Positions 44,963 to 53,804 of a stretch of DNA of 64,000 bases are shown in pieces. The stretch is taken from positions 558,001 through 622,000 of the forward strand of contig JAJTWR010000431.1 of NCBI GenBank assembly GCA_021613335.1, read 5' to 3'. The notes beneath the pieces were generated by a model. The model worked only from the letters and a program-made list of their open reading frames with translations. It made no database searches and had not been told where the DNA came from. The DNA comes from Whitmania pigra (Eukaryota; Annelida; Clitellata; Hirudinida; Haemopidae). The position numbers were made by a program, and so were the translations under genes. Numbering within the stretch: the stretch's first letter is position 1; the number at the start of each line of letters is the position of its first letter.

Positions 44963-46219
44963 TCATTGATGACTTTCGTACCACGACGGTCTGACGTTGT
45001 GCCCCAGCAGCGCTGGATCCGCGGGCTCTGCCTCCATGAAGAGCCCGAGGGCCGCGAGCGGAGCGAGTTGCACGAGGAGCCGCCCGAGGAGCGTCCCGCC
45101 TTCGGCGAAGGCCCACATGCGCTCGCTCCCGGCGATGAGCCCCACAAAGAGTAGGAGCATCGCGGTCCCGGTGGCGACCGCCACCGCGCGCGCTCCACCG
45201 CCGAAACGAAGCCCGGCGGCGAGGCGCGCGAGCGCTATCGGCCAGAAGAGGCCGAAGCTCCACCCGTCGGTCGCGTGCTTCGCCCAGGCGGCCGCGAGCG
45301 GCAGAGCCCGCTCCCAGCGCGGGTTGATCAGCGCATGGTCGACGTCGGCGGTGCCGTGGCGGGAAAGGAGCCAATGCCAGGCGAAGAATGCCCAACCCCC
45401 GGCGACGAGCGGCACCAGCATCCGAAAGCGCCGGTCCATCGTGAGTGCGCCCACGGTCGCCGCGAGCACGTAAATCGCCCCTTCGTCCTTGAGCCCCACG
45501 AGGCAAAAGGCGAGGCACGCGGCGACAGCCGTCGGCCCGAAGCTGATGAGTTCGAGGAGCAGCGCCGCCGCGAGGAGCCCCACGAGGAGGTCCGCATAGG
45601 CCGAGCGAGCGTGGATGAGCGCCAGCGGCGCACAGATAAGCGCGAAGAGCCACAAGGCCCGCGAGCCCGAGGTGATGCCCGAGAGGAGTGAGAGCGCCGC
45701 GAGCGCCACCAACGCCGCACTCGCGGCGACCTGCACCCCGAGGTCCTGGGAGAACAGCGAGACCCAGGAGATGAGCGCAGGCCAGAGCGTCGGGTAGCCC
45801 TGCGGCACGACGCCGCTCCCTTGGGAGAGCGTCTCGGCGACGAGCGCGTAGAGCCCCTGCGCCTCGATGCGGGCCTTCGCAAGCCACACCCACTCATCCC
45901 AGTACAACGGCACCCACGGGCGCGCGAGGAGCACCACCACCAGCAATACCGGCAGCACGAATCCGAGCGCAGGCCGTTCCTTCGGGCCCGGTTCGCTCGG
46001 ACTTCGTTCCTTCGGACTTTGGGCGAAGAGACACGCCACGAGGAGTGCGAGCACCACCGGAATTCCGAGGCCCGTCGCATAGGCGAGCGCCGCCGACGCC
46101 CAGAGCGCATGCGGCGAGCGGATAGTGTCGACGAAGCGCCCGCCCCCGACGAGCGCCAAGAACAGCGCGCCCACGAAGTGCGCCACGAGGAGGCCCGCGA
46201 CGAGCTTTAGGGCGGGCAC
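44963..46219 (-). CDS. Multispanning membrane protein, GT-C-like glycosyltransferase candidate
   Basis: 418 residues from GTG 46219; the in-frame extension upstream has no hydrophobic pattern. About ten membrane helices are visible. After an early helix the periplasmic loop reads PLYWDEWVWLAKARIEAQG, with the acidic WDEW pair in the place where GT-C enzymes such as ArnT/PMT carry their catalytic carboxylate, then PQGYPTLWPALISW. This suggests use of a lipid-phosphate sugar, but the family is not certain. It overlaps the 46207 gene by 13 bases, and the two are likely linked in function. Confidence 0.65.
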   Translation of the reverse strand: MPALKLVAGLLVAHFVGALFLALVGGGRFVDTIRSPHALWASAALAYATGLGIPVVLALLVACLFAQSPKERSPSEPGPKERPALGFVLPVLLVVVLLARPWVPLYWDEWVWLAKARIEAQGLYALVAETLSQGSGVVPQGYPTLWPALISWVSLFSQDLGVQVAASAALVALAALSLLSGITSGSRALWLFALICAPLALIHARSAYADLLVGLLAAALLLELISFGPTAVAACLAFCLVGLKDEGAIYVLAATVGALTMDRRFRMLVPLVAGGWAFFAWHWLLSRHGTADVDHALINPRWERALPLAAAWAKHATDGWSFGLFWPIALARLAAGLRFGGGARAVAVATGTAMLLLFVGLIAGSERMWAFAEGGTLLGRLLVQLAPLAALGLFMEAEPADPALLGHNVRPSWYESHQ

Positions 46220-46644
46220 GTGCAGAGGCTCCCGCGAGGTGAGGCACGGCACGAAACTTCCAGACAATCGCCGCGAACGACCACCACCGGCGCCGTGTCC
46301 TTCAACGCCGTGCCCTTCGACGTCGGCCAAGCGTACCGCGCAAGCGGCGCGAGCACGTCGTCGTTGGCGAGTACCCGCGCTCCCGGCCAGGGCGCCGCCG
46401 CCCGAAGGGTGGTCACCGCCGCGAGTTCTGCTTGGGCCGCGTAGGCGCGGCGCAGCGGCGCATCCGCGCGCGCGTGCATCACCCAGAAGAGCCCCGGCAG
46501 CGCGCCGCCGAGCAGGAGCGCCGCGCGCACCTTGGGGCCCACGCGCAGGGCGAAGAAGCCCACGACGACCGCAACGCCCAACTGTACTTCCCAATAGGGA
46601 AACCCGGCACGCGGGGCACCGCTCACGGAGTTTGCGCCATCCAC
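46207..46644 (-). CDS. Small membrane protein, possibly a truncated DUF2079/GT-C-type C-terminus
   Basis: About 145 residues from a GTG at 46644; a further GTG is at 46626. Longer frames run into the 3' end of dnaA and are not believed. There are one or two hydrophobic segments (GVAVVVGFFALRVG, AALLLGGALPGLFWVM), then ARVLANDDVLAPLARYAWPT, which resembles the soluble tail of GT-C/DUF2079-like membrane proteins. It may be a remnant of a larger gene cut off next to dnaA, or a small partner of the 44963 protein. Start and status are uncertain. Confidence 0.4.
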   Translation of the reverse strand: MDGANSVSGAPRAGFPYWEVQLGVAVVVGFFALRVGPKVRAALLLGGALPGLFWVMHARADAPLRRAYAAQAELAAVTTLRAAAPWPGARVLANDDVLAPLARYAWPTSKGTALKDTAPVVVVRGDCLEVSCRASPRGSLCTCPP

Positions 46645-46673
46645 CAGGATGCCTGGTGCTGAGCGCAGGTCGC

Positions 46674-48041
46674 TCAAGTGGCGGTCAGCTTGTTGCCGAT
46701 GTCGACAAGCTCGAGCTTGAGCTGCTGTTCGTCTTTCAACTGCTCGATCTTTCGCACTGAGGACAGCACCGTCGAATGGTCCTTGTTGAACTTCTTGCCG
46801 ATCTCCGGAAGCGACGCTTGGGTCATCGTCCGGCACAGGTACATCGCCACTTGGCGCGCGTGGGTGATGTTGCGGATGCGTCGCTCGCCCACGAGGTCGC
46901 CGACTTCGAGTTTGTAGTAGCGCGCGACTTCCTGCTGGATGCGCTCCGCGTCGACGCGGCGATCCGCAGAGGTCACGTCGTCGAGCACTTGGGCGCAGAG
47001 CTCTTCGGAGAGCGGCTGCTTCGTGAGCGAATGGACGGCCAACACTTTGATCAGCGCGCCTTCGAGTTCGCGGACGTTGGTCACCACCGAGCGCGCGATG
47101 AGCTGCGCCACTTCGTCGGAGATCTCGATGCCGTCGCGCTCGGCCTTTTTCTTGAGGATGGCGACCCGCGCTTCGAAGTTCGGCTCGTGGACATCGGCGA
47201 TGAGCCCCATGGCGAAGCGCGAACGCAGCCGCTCCTCAAGCCCGGGGATTTTCTTCGGGTCGATATCCGACGTCATCACCACCGCCTTCGACATCTGGTG
47301 GAGCGCGTTGAAGGTGTAGAAAAACTCGTTCTGCGTCTCTTGCTTCTTCCCGAGGAATTGAATGTCGTCGATGAGGAGCACGTCGCACTCCTCGCGGAAT
47401 CGACGGCGGAACTCGGCCATGCGGTGATCACGAAGCGACTCGATGAACTGGTTCGTGAACTCTTCGCTCGACAGGTACTTCACCTGCGCACCCGGACGCG
47501 CATCGAGGATGTGGTTGCCGATGGCGTGGAGCAAGTGGGTTTTCCCGAGCCCCGTACCACCGTGGATGAAGAGCGGGTTGTATGCGCGCCCCGGTGCATC
47601 TGCGACCGCGAACGCCGCAGCCCACGGAAGCTCGTTCGAACCGGAGACGACATACGACTCAAACGTGAACGACGAGTTGAGGCGATTCGCCCGTTGGCGG
47701 AAGCGCGTGTTCGACGACGGCGAGAGGAGCGGCGGCGGAACCGTCGTGCCCACGCTCTCGTACTTCACTTCAATCGGCATCCCGAGCTCGTGCTCCAGTG
47801 CGCTCTGCAGCGCACGGCCATAGTGCTCTGCAACCCAATCGCGGAAGAACGGATCCGGGTATCCCAAGGTGAAGGATTTCTCGTCGTAGGAAATCGGCGT
47901 GAGCGCACTTAATTGCCCAAGCACATACCCGCCCCAACCGCCCACCCGCAGCCCCTCAAGGACTCTTTCCCACACCCCCTGCGCATCCCTCGGGGGTGGT
48001 ACGGGGGACGACCATTCTGACCTGTAGTCTCTTTTTTCCAA
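46674..48041 (-). CDS. dnaA: Chromosomal replication initiator DnaA
   Basis: Binds DnaA boxes and melts oriC. Domain I starts with WERVLEGLR; the AAA+ domain has NPLFIHGGTGLGKTHLLHA (Walker A), VLLIDDIQFLGKK (Walker B) and RSRFAMGL with the arginine finger region; domain IV ends in the DnaA signature RNITHARQVAMYLCR followed by KKFNKDHSTVLSS. There is no ATG in front of domain I in this frame. TTG 48041 is preferred because AGGG stands 5 bases before it; TTG 48071 and GTG 47975 are alternatives. The upstream region is the likely oriC. Confidence 0.93.
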   Translation of the reverse strand: MEKRDYRSEWSSPVPPPRDAQGVWERVLEGLRVGGWGGYVLGQLSALTPISYDEKSFTLGYPDPFFRDWVAEHYGRALQSALEHELGMPIEVKYESVGTTVPPPLLSPSSNTRFRQRANRLNSSFTFESYVVSGSNELPWAAAFAVADAPGRAYNPLFIHGGTGLGKTHLLHAIGNHILDARPGAQVKYLSSEEFTNQFIESLRDHRMAEFRRRFREECDVLLIDDIQFLGKKQETQNEFFYTFNALHQMSKAVVMTSDIDPKKIPGLEERLRSRFAMGLIADVHEPNFEARVAILKKKAERDGIEISDEVAQLIARSVVTNVRELEGALIKVLAVHSLTKQPLSEELCAQVLDDVTSADRRVDAERIQQEVARYYKLEVGDLVGERRIRNITHARQVAMYLCRTMTQASLPEIGKKFNKDHSTVLSSVRKIEQLKDEQQLKLELVDIGNKLTAT

Positions 48042-48071
48042 GTGAACCCTCGCCGACGATATGTGACCCAA

Positions 48072-48425
48072 ATCCGTGCTCGATTTCGCTCTAGCTGATC
48101 AGGAAATTCGACGGCAAGAAGAAACATAAACAGCTATACTCATTGATGTTTTCTGGGCATTATTGCTCTTGCCTATATTCGCTCCGAATTTTCACTATGG
48201 TGCATGATTTCACATAGAAATATTCACTCACAGCAACAATTCCACAAAAATCCCCTTCCCAGATCATCTCGATTTTCCACAGGCCCCCCAAAGGGAGCCG
48301 GGAAACAATCCACAGGAAACTCACCGAATATTCCCAAAGGTCGGAGCTGAAAACTCACAACCACTTTCAGTCCACATTGTCCAAATTGGGGCCGATCTTG
48401 GGAGCGATTCGAGGCCATTTTGGGC
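48072..48425. other. oriC: Probable chromosomal origin oriC
   Basis: A gene-free, AT-rich stretch just upstream of dnaA. One consensus DnaA box, TTTTCCACA, is at 48273-48281, with three relatives in the same orientation: AATTCCACA at 48238-48246, CAATCCACA at 48306-48314 and CAGTCCACA at 48368-48376. The 48100-48240 segment is AT-rich and could be the unwinding element. This is motif-based; no strand-bias calculation was possible. Confidence 0.55.
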
Positions 48426-49172
48426 CTAGCGCGAAGTCTGCCGTTTGACCGCTTCTGCGCCCGCGCGGGCAGCCTCTTCATCAAGGTAGCGCGGCGGCGA
48501 AGCGAAAGAGAGATCATCGGCGAATGTGTAAATGCGGGGCATGCCCGTCGCAACGTTGAGCTCGGTGATCTCCGAGTCGCCGATGCGCTCCAAGTGCTTC
48601 ATGAGCGCTCGCAACGAATTCCCGTGCGCCACCACCAGCACCGTGAGGCCCGCGCGCAGCTCGGGCACGAGCGTGTCGAACCACCAGGGCAACACGCGCG
48701 CCACGACTTCCTTCAAACTCTCCGACGAGGGAAGCGCTTCGGGCGCGAGTCGCCGGTAGCGGAACTCCTTCGTCGGATGGGTGGGATCGCTCACCGGAAG
48801 CGGCGGCGGCGGAATGTCGTAGCTGCGCCGCCACACCTGCACTTGCTCGGCGCCAAACTCCGCCACCATCTGCGCCTTGTCCTTGCCCTGCAGCGAGCCG
48901 TAGTGGCGCTCGTTGAGCCGCCAAGTGCGCTGCACCGGCAGCCAGAGCTGGCCCGCGCGCTCAAGCGCTATCGACGCGGTTCGCACCGCGCGGGTGAGGA
49001 GCGACGTGTGGCAGGTGTCGAACTTGAGCTTGTTCTCTTCGAGGAGCTCGCCGGCGCGCTGCGCTTCCTTGGCTCCCTTCTCGGAAAGATCGACATCGAC
49101 CCAACCGGTAAAAAGATTCTTCGCATTCCAAAGGCTCTCTGCGTGTCGCAGGAGCACGAGCGTCGACGGCAT
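48426..49172 (-). CDS. gpmA: 2,3-bisphosphoglycerate-dependent phosphoglycerate mutase
   Basis: Interconverts 3- and 2-phosphoglycerate. 248 residues from ATG 49172, which has GGAGG 5 bases upstream; the longer frame is rejected. The catalytic motif is LLRHAESLWN with H10, followed by NLFTGWVDVDLSEKG, the second catalytic segment RLNERHYGSLQGKDK, and AHGNSLRALMKHLE with the second His. Length and motifs are those of the cofactor-dependent enzyme. It is followed at the other side of oriC by dnaA. Confidence 0.95.
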   Translation of the reverse strand: MPSTLVLLRHAESLWNAKNLFTGWVDVDLSEKGAKEAQRAGELLEENKLKFDTCHTSLLTRAVRTASIALERAGQLWLPVQRTWRLNERHYGSLQGKDKAQMVAEFGAEQVQVWRRSYDIPPPPLPVSDPTHPTKEFRYRRLAPEALPSSESLKEVVARVLPWWFDTLVPELRAGLTVLVVAHGNSLRALMKHLERIGDSEITELNVATGMPRIYTFADDLSFASPPRYLDEEAARAGAEAVKRQTSR

Positions 49173-49371
49173 GGTTTCCTCCCGATTCAAAGTGGTGCTG
49201 CACAGACTTTCGCTAGTCTTCCTGAGCGCTTCCCCGAATACAAGCGCGACCACGCGCGAGCACGACGCGCGAAGAGTCACTCACTCGACGTGCGCGTGAG
49301 ATTGCGTTACGACGACTCCCCTACCGGAGACGCAGCCCATCGAACCCTCGCGCCGCAAGTACCTGACGCAC

Positions 49372-51525
49372 ATGCTGCGGACCGATAGCCTGCTCGGGAT
49401 CCGCGCAGGTCTCGGCGCGCTCGCACTCCTCGCTGCGTTCTGTTTCCCATCGCGGCTTACCCAAGCCTTCCTGCGCGGCCACGCGAGCCTCGGTGAGCGA
49501 GCGACTACCGCCATCGCCGGGACGCTCCTCGATATCGGCGCTGTCGTTCCCTACGCCGCTGCGCTCACGGGCTTCTTCCTCATTATCGCCATCGCCATCA
49601 CCAAAGGCCGCGGCACTTCGCAGCGCTTAAGCCCGCTCCTCGCGATGCTGCCCGCCGCTTTCGGACTCGGGGTGCTCGCCATCATCGCCCAAGAGATGAA
49701 GCACGAGCGCGGCAGCTACCCTACGCTCTTCGACCTTCGTGGCGGCAGCAACACCTCGTTCCTGCGCGGCGCTCTTGGCTTCATCGGCTACAACCGAGTC
49801 TACATCCCCATCATCGTCGCGATTGTTCTCGCGTCGTTCCTCCTGTGGCGCTCGCTGCGTCGGCCGGTTGCGCAGCGACCGGTGCGTTGGTGCATCGGCG
49901 TGGCGCTGGGTTTGTTGCTCGGCTCCGTAGCGATCACCTACGCCTCGGCTTTGCTGCAAGTGTCCGCGAACCGCTTCAGCGCCGCAGCCTTAGGCGATCC
50001 ACTGACGCCCATCGTCGAGAGCGCCATCGACGTCATGCGCGGCCGCTCCCCGGCGACCGCTCGCGACCTCGTGCGCAACGCGCACCTCTCACCGAAAGAT
50101 CACGAGCGCGGGCCTGCCCTCGTCGGCTGGCCTCAAGCCGCGAAGAACTGCACGCCCCACCCCTACAGCCAATCGCTTGATGCAAGCGAACGCCGCCCGG
50201 AGCGGCCGAAGCGCGGCGCCGCGCTCATCCACGCACTCTCCGACGCGTCGCGGGAGCTCTTCGCGAACTCCGCCGAGCCCATCAACATCTTCTTCATCTC
50301 CCTCGAGGGCTACCGAGCCGACGATATCCACGCGCTCAATTCCCACGCACCGGCGGAACTGCACCCATTCACCAACGCTCTCTATACTTCTCCTCCACCG
50401 GGAGTCCTTACCTCGAAGAGCATGTACCAAGCGGGCGTTCGCACCATTCAGGCGATGGGCGCCATGCTCTGCGGCGTCGGGACGCTTCCGTACAACCTGT
50501 CGTTCATCCGCGACCTCCAACCCTTCCCGATGCGCTGCCTGCCGGACCTCTATGGCGACGCGGGCTTCCGGCTGGCATTTCTCTACGGGTCCGACCCGGG
50601 CTTCGACGAGATGAGCAAGTTCCTCGCGGAGCGAAACTTCGAGGTCGTCGGCGCAGACGACTTCCCGAAAGAAGCGCCCCGCGGAACCTGGGACGGCGTG
50701 ACCGACTTCGCGGTCTTCGACACCGCGCTCGAACAAGCCGAGCAGCACCCGAAGAAATCGCAGTTCGTATTCATCATGTCGCTCTCGAACCACTCGCCCT
50801 TCACGGCGCCCGGCGACCTTCCTCCCGAAGTCGCTGACCGCGCGAAGCAGGCTTTTGAGTCGCTGCCCACGCCGGGCGAGCCCGACGACCTCCTGCGCCT
50901 GCAGACCCACTCCTATACCGACGCGGCGCTGGAGCGCTTCTTCGCGGCCCTGCACGAGAGCCCCTTGGGGCGACGCTCAATCGTGGTGATGCTCGCGGAC
51001 CACTCCACCGGACACAACTACCTGTGGGATCCGGGCGACCCCTCCGACGATGCCCGCGCCCGCATACCGTTCATCATCTCCATTTCTCCCCAGCTCCTCG
51101 CGGCCGCCCCCCGCGCACACGAGCCGCTTGCGCGCGCACAGAAGCTCCTCGACTCAGGCCCCTGGTCGCAGAACGACGTGCCGGCCATGGTCCTCGCTCT
51201 CACGAGCAGCACCCGGGGCCTCCAGCAACTCCCGAAAGCTTCCCGCTGGCACACGCTCGGCGGGCAAGTGACGAGTCCCTTCTTCACGCCTCCGCCGAGA
51301 GCCGCCATCATGGGCATCAACGGAGTGAGCGAGCTGTTCGTGCTCGACGAGCAGGGGCACCGCGTCGGGAACTACCAGGATTCGATGTTTATCCGAGCCC
51401 GCGCGGACCGTTACCGTGTCACGCCACTCTTGATTCCCATAACCAGCGCCCTCATCGACATTATGGTGTGTGCGGAAACGGGATCCGCCGCCGATAAAGT
51501 TGATCGCACATCACAGAAACTTTAG
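49372..51525 (+). CDS. Membrane-anchored sulfatase-fold enzyme (LTA synthase-like)
   Basis: 717 residues. Four to five N-terminal membrane helices (about 8-25, 42-68, 75-100, 145-165 and 172-195) precede a large extracytoplasmic alkaline-phosphatase/sulfatase domain from about 295: NIFFISLEGYRADD with the metal Glu, TSKSMYQAGVRTIQAMG where the catalytic Thr is expected, SLSNHSPFTAPG and MLADHSTGHN carrying the metal Asp/His. This is the LtaS/phosphoethanolamine-transferase layout. In a Gram-negative, a role in modifying periplasmic glucans or envelope lipids is more likely than lipoteichoic acid synthesis. No close neighbours clarify the substrate. Confidence 0.85.
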   Translation: MLRTDSLLGIRAGLGALALLAAFCFPSRLTQAFLRGHASLGERATTAIAGTLLDIGAVVPYAAALTGFFLIIAIAITKGRGTSQRLSPLLAMLPAAFGLGVLAIIAQEMKHERGSYPTLFDLRGGSNTSFLRGALGFIGYNRVYIPIIVAIVLASFLLWRSLRRPVAQRPVRWCIGVALGLLLGSVAITYASALLQVSANRFSAAALGDPLTPIVESAIDVMRGRSPATARDLVRNAHLSPKDHERGPALVGWPQAAKNCTPHPYSQSLDASERRPERPKRGAALIHALSDASRELFANSAEPINIFFISLEGYRADDIHALNSHAPAELHPFTNALYTSPPPGVLTSKSMYQAGVRTIQAMGAMLCGVGTLPYNLSFIRDLQPFPMRCLPDLYGDAGFRLAFLYGSDPGFDEMSKFLAERNFEVVGADDFPKEAPRGTWDGVTDFAVFDTALEQAEQHPKKSQFVFIMSLSNHSPFTAPGDLPPEVADRAKQAFESLPTPGEPDDLLRLQTHSYTDAALERFFAALHESPLGRRSIVVMLADHSTGHNYLWDPGDPSDDARARIPFIISISPQLLAAAPRAHEPLARAQKLLDSGPWSQNDVPAMVLALTSSTRGLQQLPKASRWHTLGGQVTSPFFTPPPRAAIMGINGVSELFVLDEQGHRVGNYQDSMFIRARADRYRVTPLLIPITSALIDIMVCAETGSAADKVDRTSQKL

Positions 51526-51526
51526 A

Positions 51527-51573
51527 GCCGCTTGTCGCGGCAACGCTATGCTGGTAAGCGTCAACGTTTTTTT
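51527..51573 (+). terminator. Weak intrinsic terminator after the sulfatase-fold gene
   Basis: A GCCGC/GCGGC hairpin (51527-51541) directly follows the stop codon. A second stem, ACGCT/AGCGT (51543-51561), is followed after five bases by a run of seven T (51567-51573). The stems are short, so confidence is limited. Confidence 0.4.
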
Positions 51574-51635
51574 ATCGCACCCGGTCCGCATTTCGCGCTG
51601 ATCGGTCTACAGGAAGTTTCCTGAGGGATGTAAAC

Positions 51636-53801
51636 ATGCATGCTTTTTCGTTTGTTCGGGCGGGGGGATTCGACCAGGTACATTTTACCGATGGGGCTGA
51701 TTTGCTCGCCCTTGATGCACTCGACCACAAGCTTTGGGTAGCGCTCGCCTGCCCGACCAAGGGCATCGAATTCGATGTACGTACACTCGACTTTCTCGAT
51801 GCAGATAAAGACGGCCGCATCCGCGCACCGGAGCTCATCGCCGCGACCACATGGCTTCGGGGCATTCTCCTCCGACCGGCATCCCTCATGGAGCGTCGCG
51901 ACGGCGTCGCGGCGGCGGAGCTCAACACCTCCGACGAGGCGAAGGCTATTGCCACCACGATGCGCACTATTTTGGAGCGCCTCGGCAAAACCCCGACCGA
52001 TCAACTCACGGTCATCGACGCTTCTGCGGCCGTCGACGCCTACTCGGCCCGCCCCTTCAACGGCGACGGCATCGTCCCGCCGACCTCCGCCGACAACGAG
52101 TCGACGCAGAAACTCGCCGAAGAAGTGATCGCCTGCTTCGGCGGCGCGACAGACCGCAGCGGAGCGCCGGGCATCAACCTGGAAAAGGTCGACGCCTTCT
52201 TCCAAGCAGTGACCGAGCACGCCGCTTGGCTCGCCGAGGCGACCCCGAAGCTTCAACCGGCGGGCGATCGCACCGCCGCCGCCTACGAGGCCTACGTGGC
52301 GGTTCGCGCCAAAGTCGAAGATTTCTTCGCGCGCTGCGCCCTCGCGGCCTTCGATGAGCGCGCGCTCGGACCGCTCAACCGCGACGAAAAGGAATACGCA
52401 GCGCTCGCGGTGAAAGAGCTCAACGTCTCCACCGATGAAATCGCCGCGCTCCCGCTCGCGAAGATTGAGCCCCACCGCGCGCTGCCACTCTTCTCCGGTG
52501 TGAACCCGGCCTGGGAAGCGCGCATCCGAGCCTTCGCGACCCACACCGTGAAGCCGCTCGCCGGGGAAACCTCGGTGCTCACCGCGACCCAATGGGCGCA
52601 CTTGACCGCGCAGCTCGCTCCCTACGAGGCCTGGCGCAAGACGCTCCGCGGCGGCGCTGTCGAATCCTTGGGACCGCAGCGCATCCGAGCGCTCACCGCT
52701 CCCAACGCACGTGCGCCGCTCGATGAACTGCTCGCGAAAGAGAAAGCCGAGGAGCCGCTCGCGACGACCATCTCCGCAGTCGAAAAGCTCGTGCGCTTCC
52801 ACCGGGACATCGCGGCCTTCGCGTCCAACTATGTAAACTTCGAAGACTTCTACAGCCGTCGCCAGCTCGCGACTTTCCAGGCCGGGACGCTCTACCTCGA
52901 CCAGCGAAGCTGCAACCTCACCATCAAAGTCGACGACATCGGCAAGCACGCGGCGATGGCCGGTGGCAGCCACGCCTACCTCGCCTACTGCGATTGCACC
53001 CGCCCGGGGACCTCCCAGAAGATGACGATTGTCGCGGCCTTCACCGCTGGCGACTCGGACTTCCTCTCGGTCGGTCGCAACGGCCTCTTCTATGATCGCC
53101 AAGGCAACGACTGGGACGCGACCATCGTCAAGATTGTCGAAAACCCGCTCTCCATCCGCCAGGCGTTCTTCAGCCCCTACAAGCGGCTCGCCAAGTTTGT
53201 GGAGGCGCAGATTTCGAAGCGCGCTGCCACCGCCGACGCCGCAAGCGAAGGAAAGCTCACGGCCGGTACCACCCAGGCCGCCGCCGCCGCGGAAGCTGGC
53301 AAGGCTCCTGCGGAGCCCGCAAAGAAAATCGACATCGGCACCGTCGCCGCCTTGGGCGTCGCCGTCGGCGGAATCACCGCAGCGCTCGGCATGCTCCTGC
53401 AAGCGTTCTTCGGCCTCGGCGTTTGGATTCCGCTTGGCATTGTGGGCCTGCTCTTCGTGATCAGCGCCCCGTCGATGCTCCTCGCCTGGCTGAAGCTCCG
53501 CCAGCGCAACTTGGCCCCGCTCCTCGACGCGAGCGGCTGGGCCGTCAACGCCCGCGCCCGGCTCAACGTGCCCTTCGGCGGCTCGCTCACCGAAATTGCG
53601 AAGCGGCCTCCCGGTTCAACCTACGACGCCCGCGATCCCTACGCGGAAAAGCGTACTCCTTGGAAGCTCTACTTGTTCCTCATCATCATCATCGGAATTG
53701 GGGTGGCTTGGTTTTTTGGCCTCCTCGATGAACGACTTCCGACCAGCATGCGCCGGTCGGAAGTCATTGCAAGCGTAACCCAAACACCAGTGAAAGGTTA
53801 A
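51636..53801 (+). CDS. Large EF-hand membrane protein of unknown function
   Basis: 721 residues, no named family. A complete 12-residue EF-hand loop is at 55-66 (DADKDGRIRAPE), giving a likely calcium site. The long middle part is soluble and alpha-rich and contains a beta-like YCDCTRPGTSQKMTIVAAFT segment near 450. Hydrophobic helices follow at about 560-580, 588-615 and 675-693, so the C-terminus is membrane-anchored with a short tail. An alanine/lysine linker lies at 535-560. It is followed after 3 bases by the DUF481 gene, hinting that the two envelope proteins work together. Confidence 0.75.
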   Translation: MHAFSFVRAGGFDQVHFTDGADLLALDALDHKLWVALACPTKGIEFDVRTLDFLDADKDGRIRAPELIAATTWLRGILLRPASLMERRDGVAAAELNTSDEAKAIATTMRTILERLGKTPTDQLTVIDASAAVDAYSARPFNGDGIVPPTSADNESTQKLAEEVIACFGGATDRSGAPGINLEKVDAFFQAVTEHAAWLAEATPKLQPAGDRTAAAYEAYVAVRAKVEDFFARCALAAFDERALGPLNRDEKEYAALAVKELNVSTDEIAALPLAKIEPHRALPLFSGVNPAWEARIRAFATHTVKPLAGETSVLTATQWAHLTAQLAPYEAWRKTLRGGAVESLGPQRIRALTAPNARAPLDELLAKEKAEEPLATTISAVEKLVRFHRDIAAFASNYVNFEDFYSRRQLATFQAGTLYLDQRSCNLTIKVDDIGKHAAMAGGSHAYLAYCDCTRPGTSQKMTIVAAFTAGDSDFLSVGRNGLFYDRQGNDWDATIVKIVENPLSIRQAFFSPYKRLAKFVEAQISKRAATADAASEGKLTAGTTQAAAAAEAGKAPAEPAKKIDIGTVAALGVAVGGITAALGMLLQAFFGLGVWIPLGIVGLLFVISAPSMLLAWLKLRQRNLAPLLDASGWAVNARARLNVPFGGSLTEIAKRPPGSTYDARDPYAEKRTPWKLYLFLIIIIGIGVAWFFGLLDERLPTSMRRSEVIASVTQTPVKG

Positions 53802-53804
53802 AAC

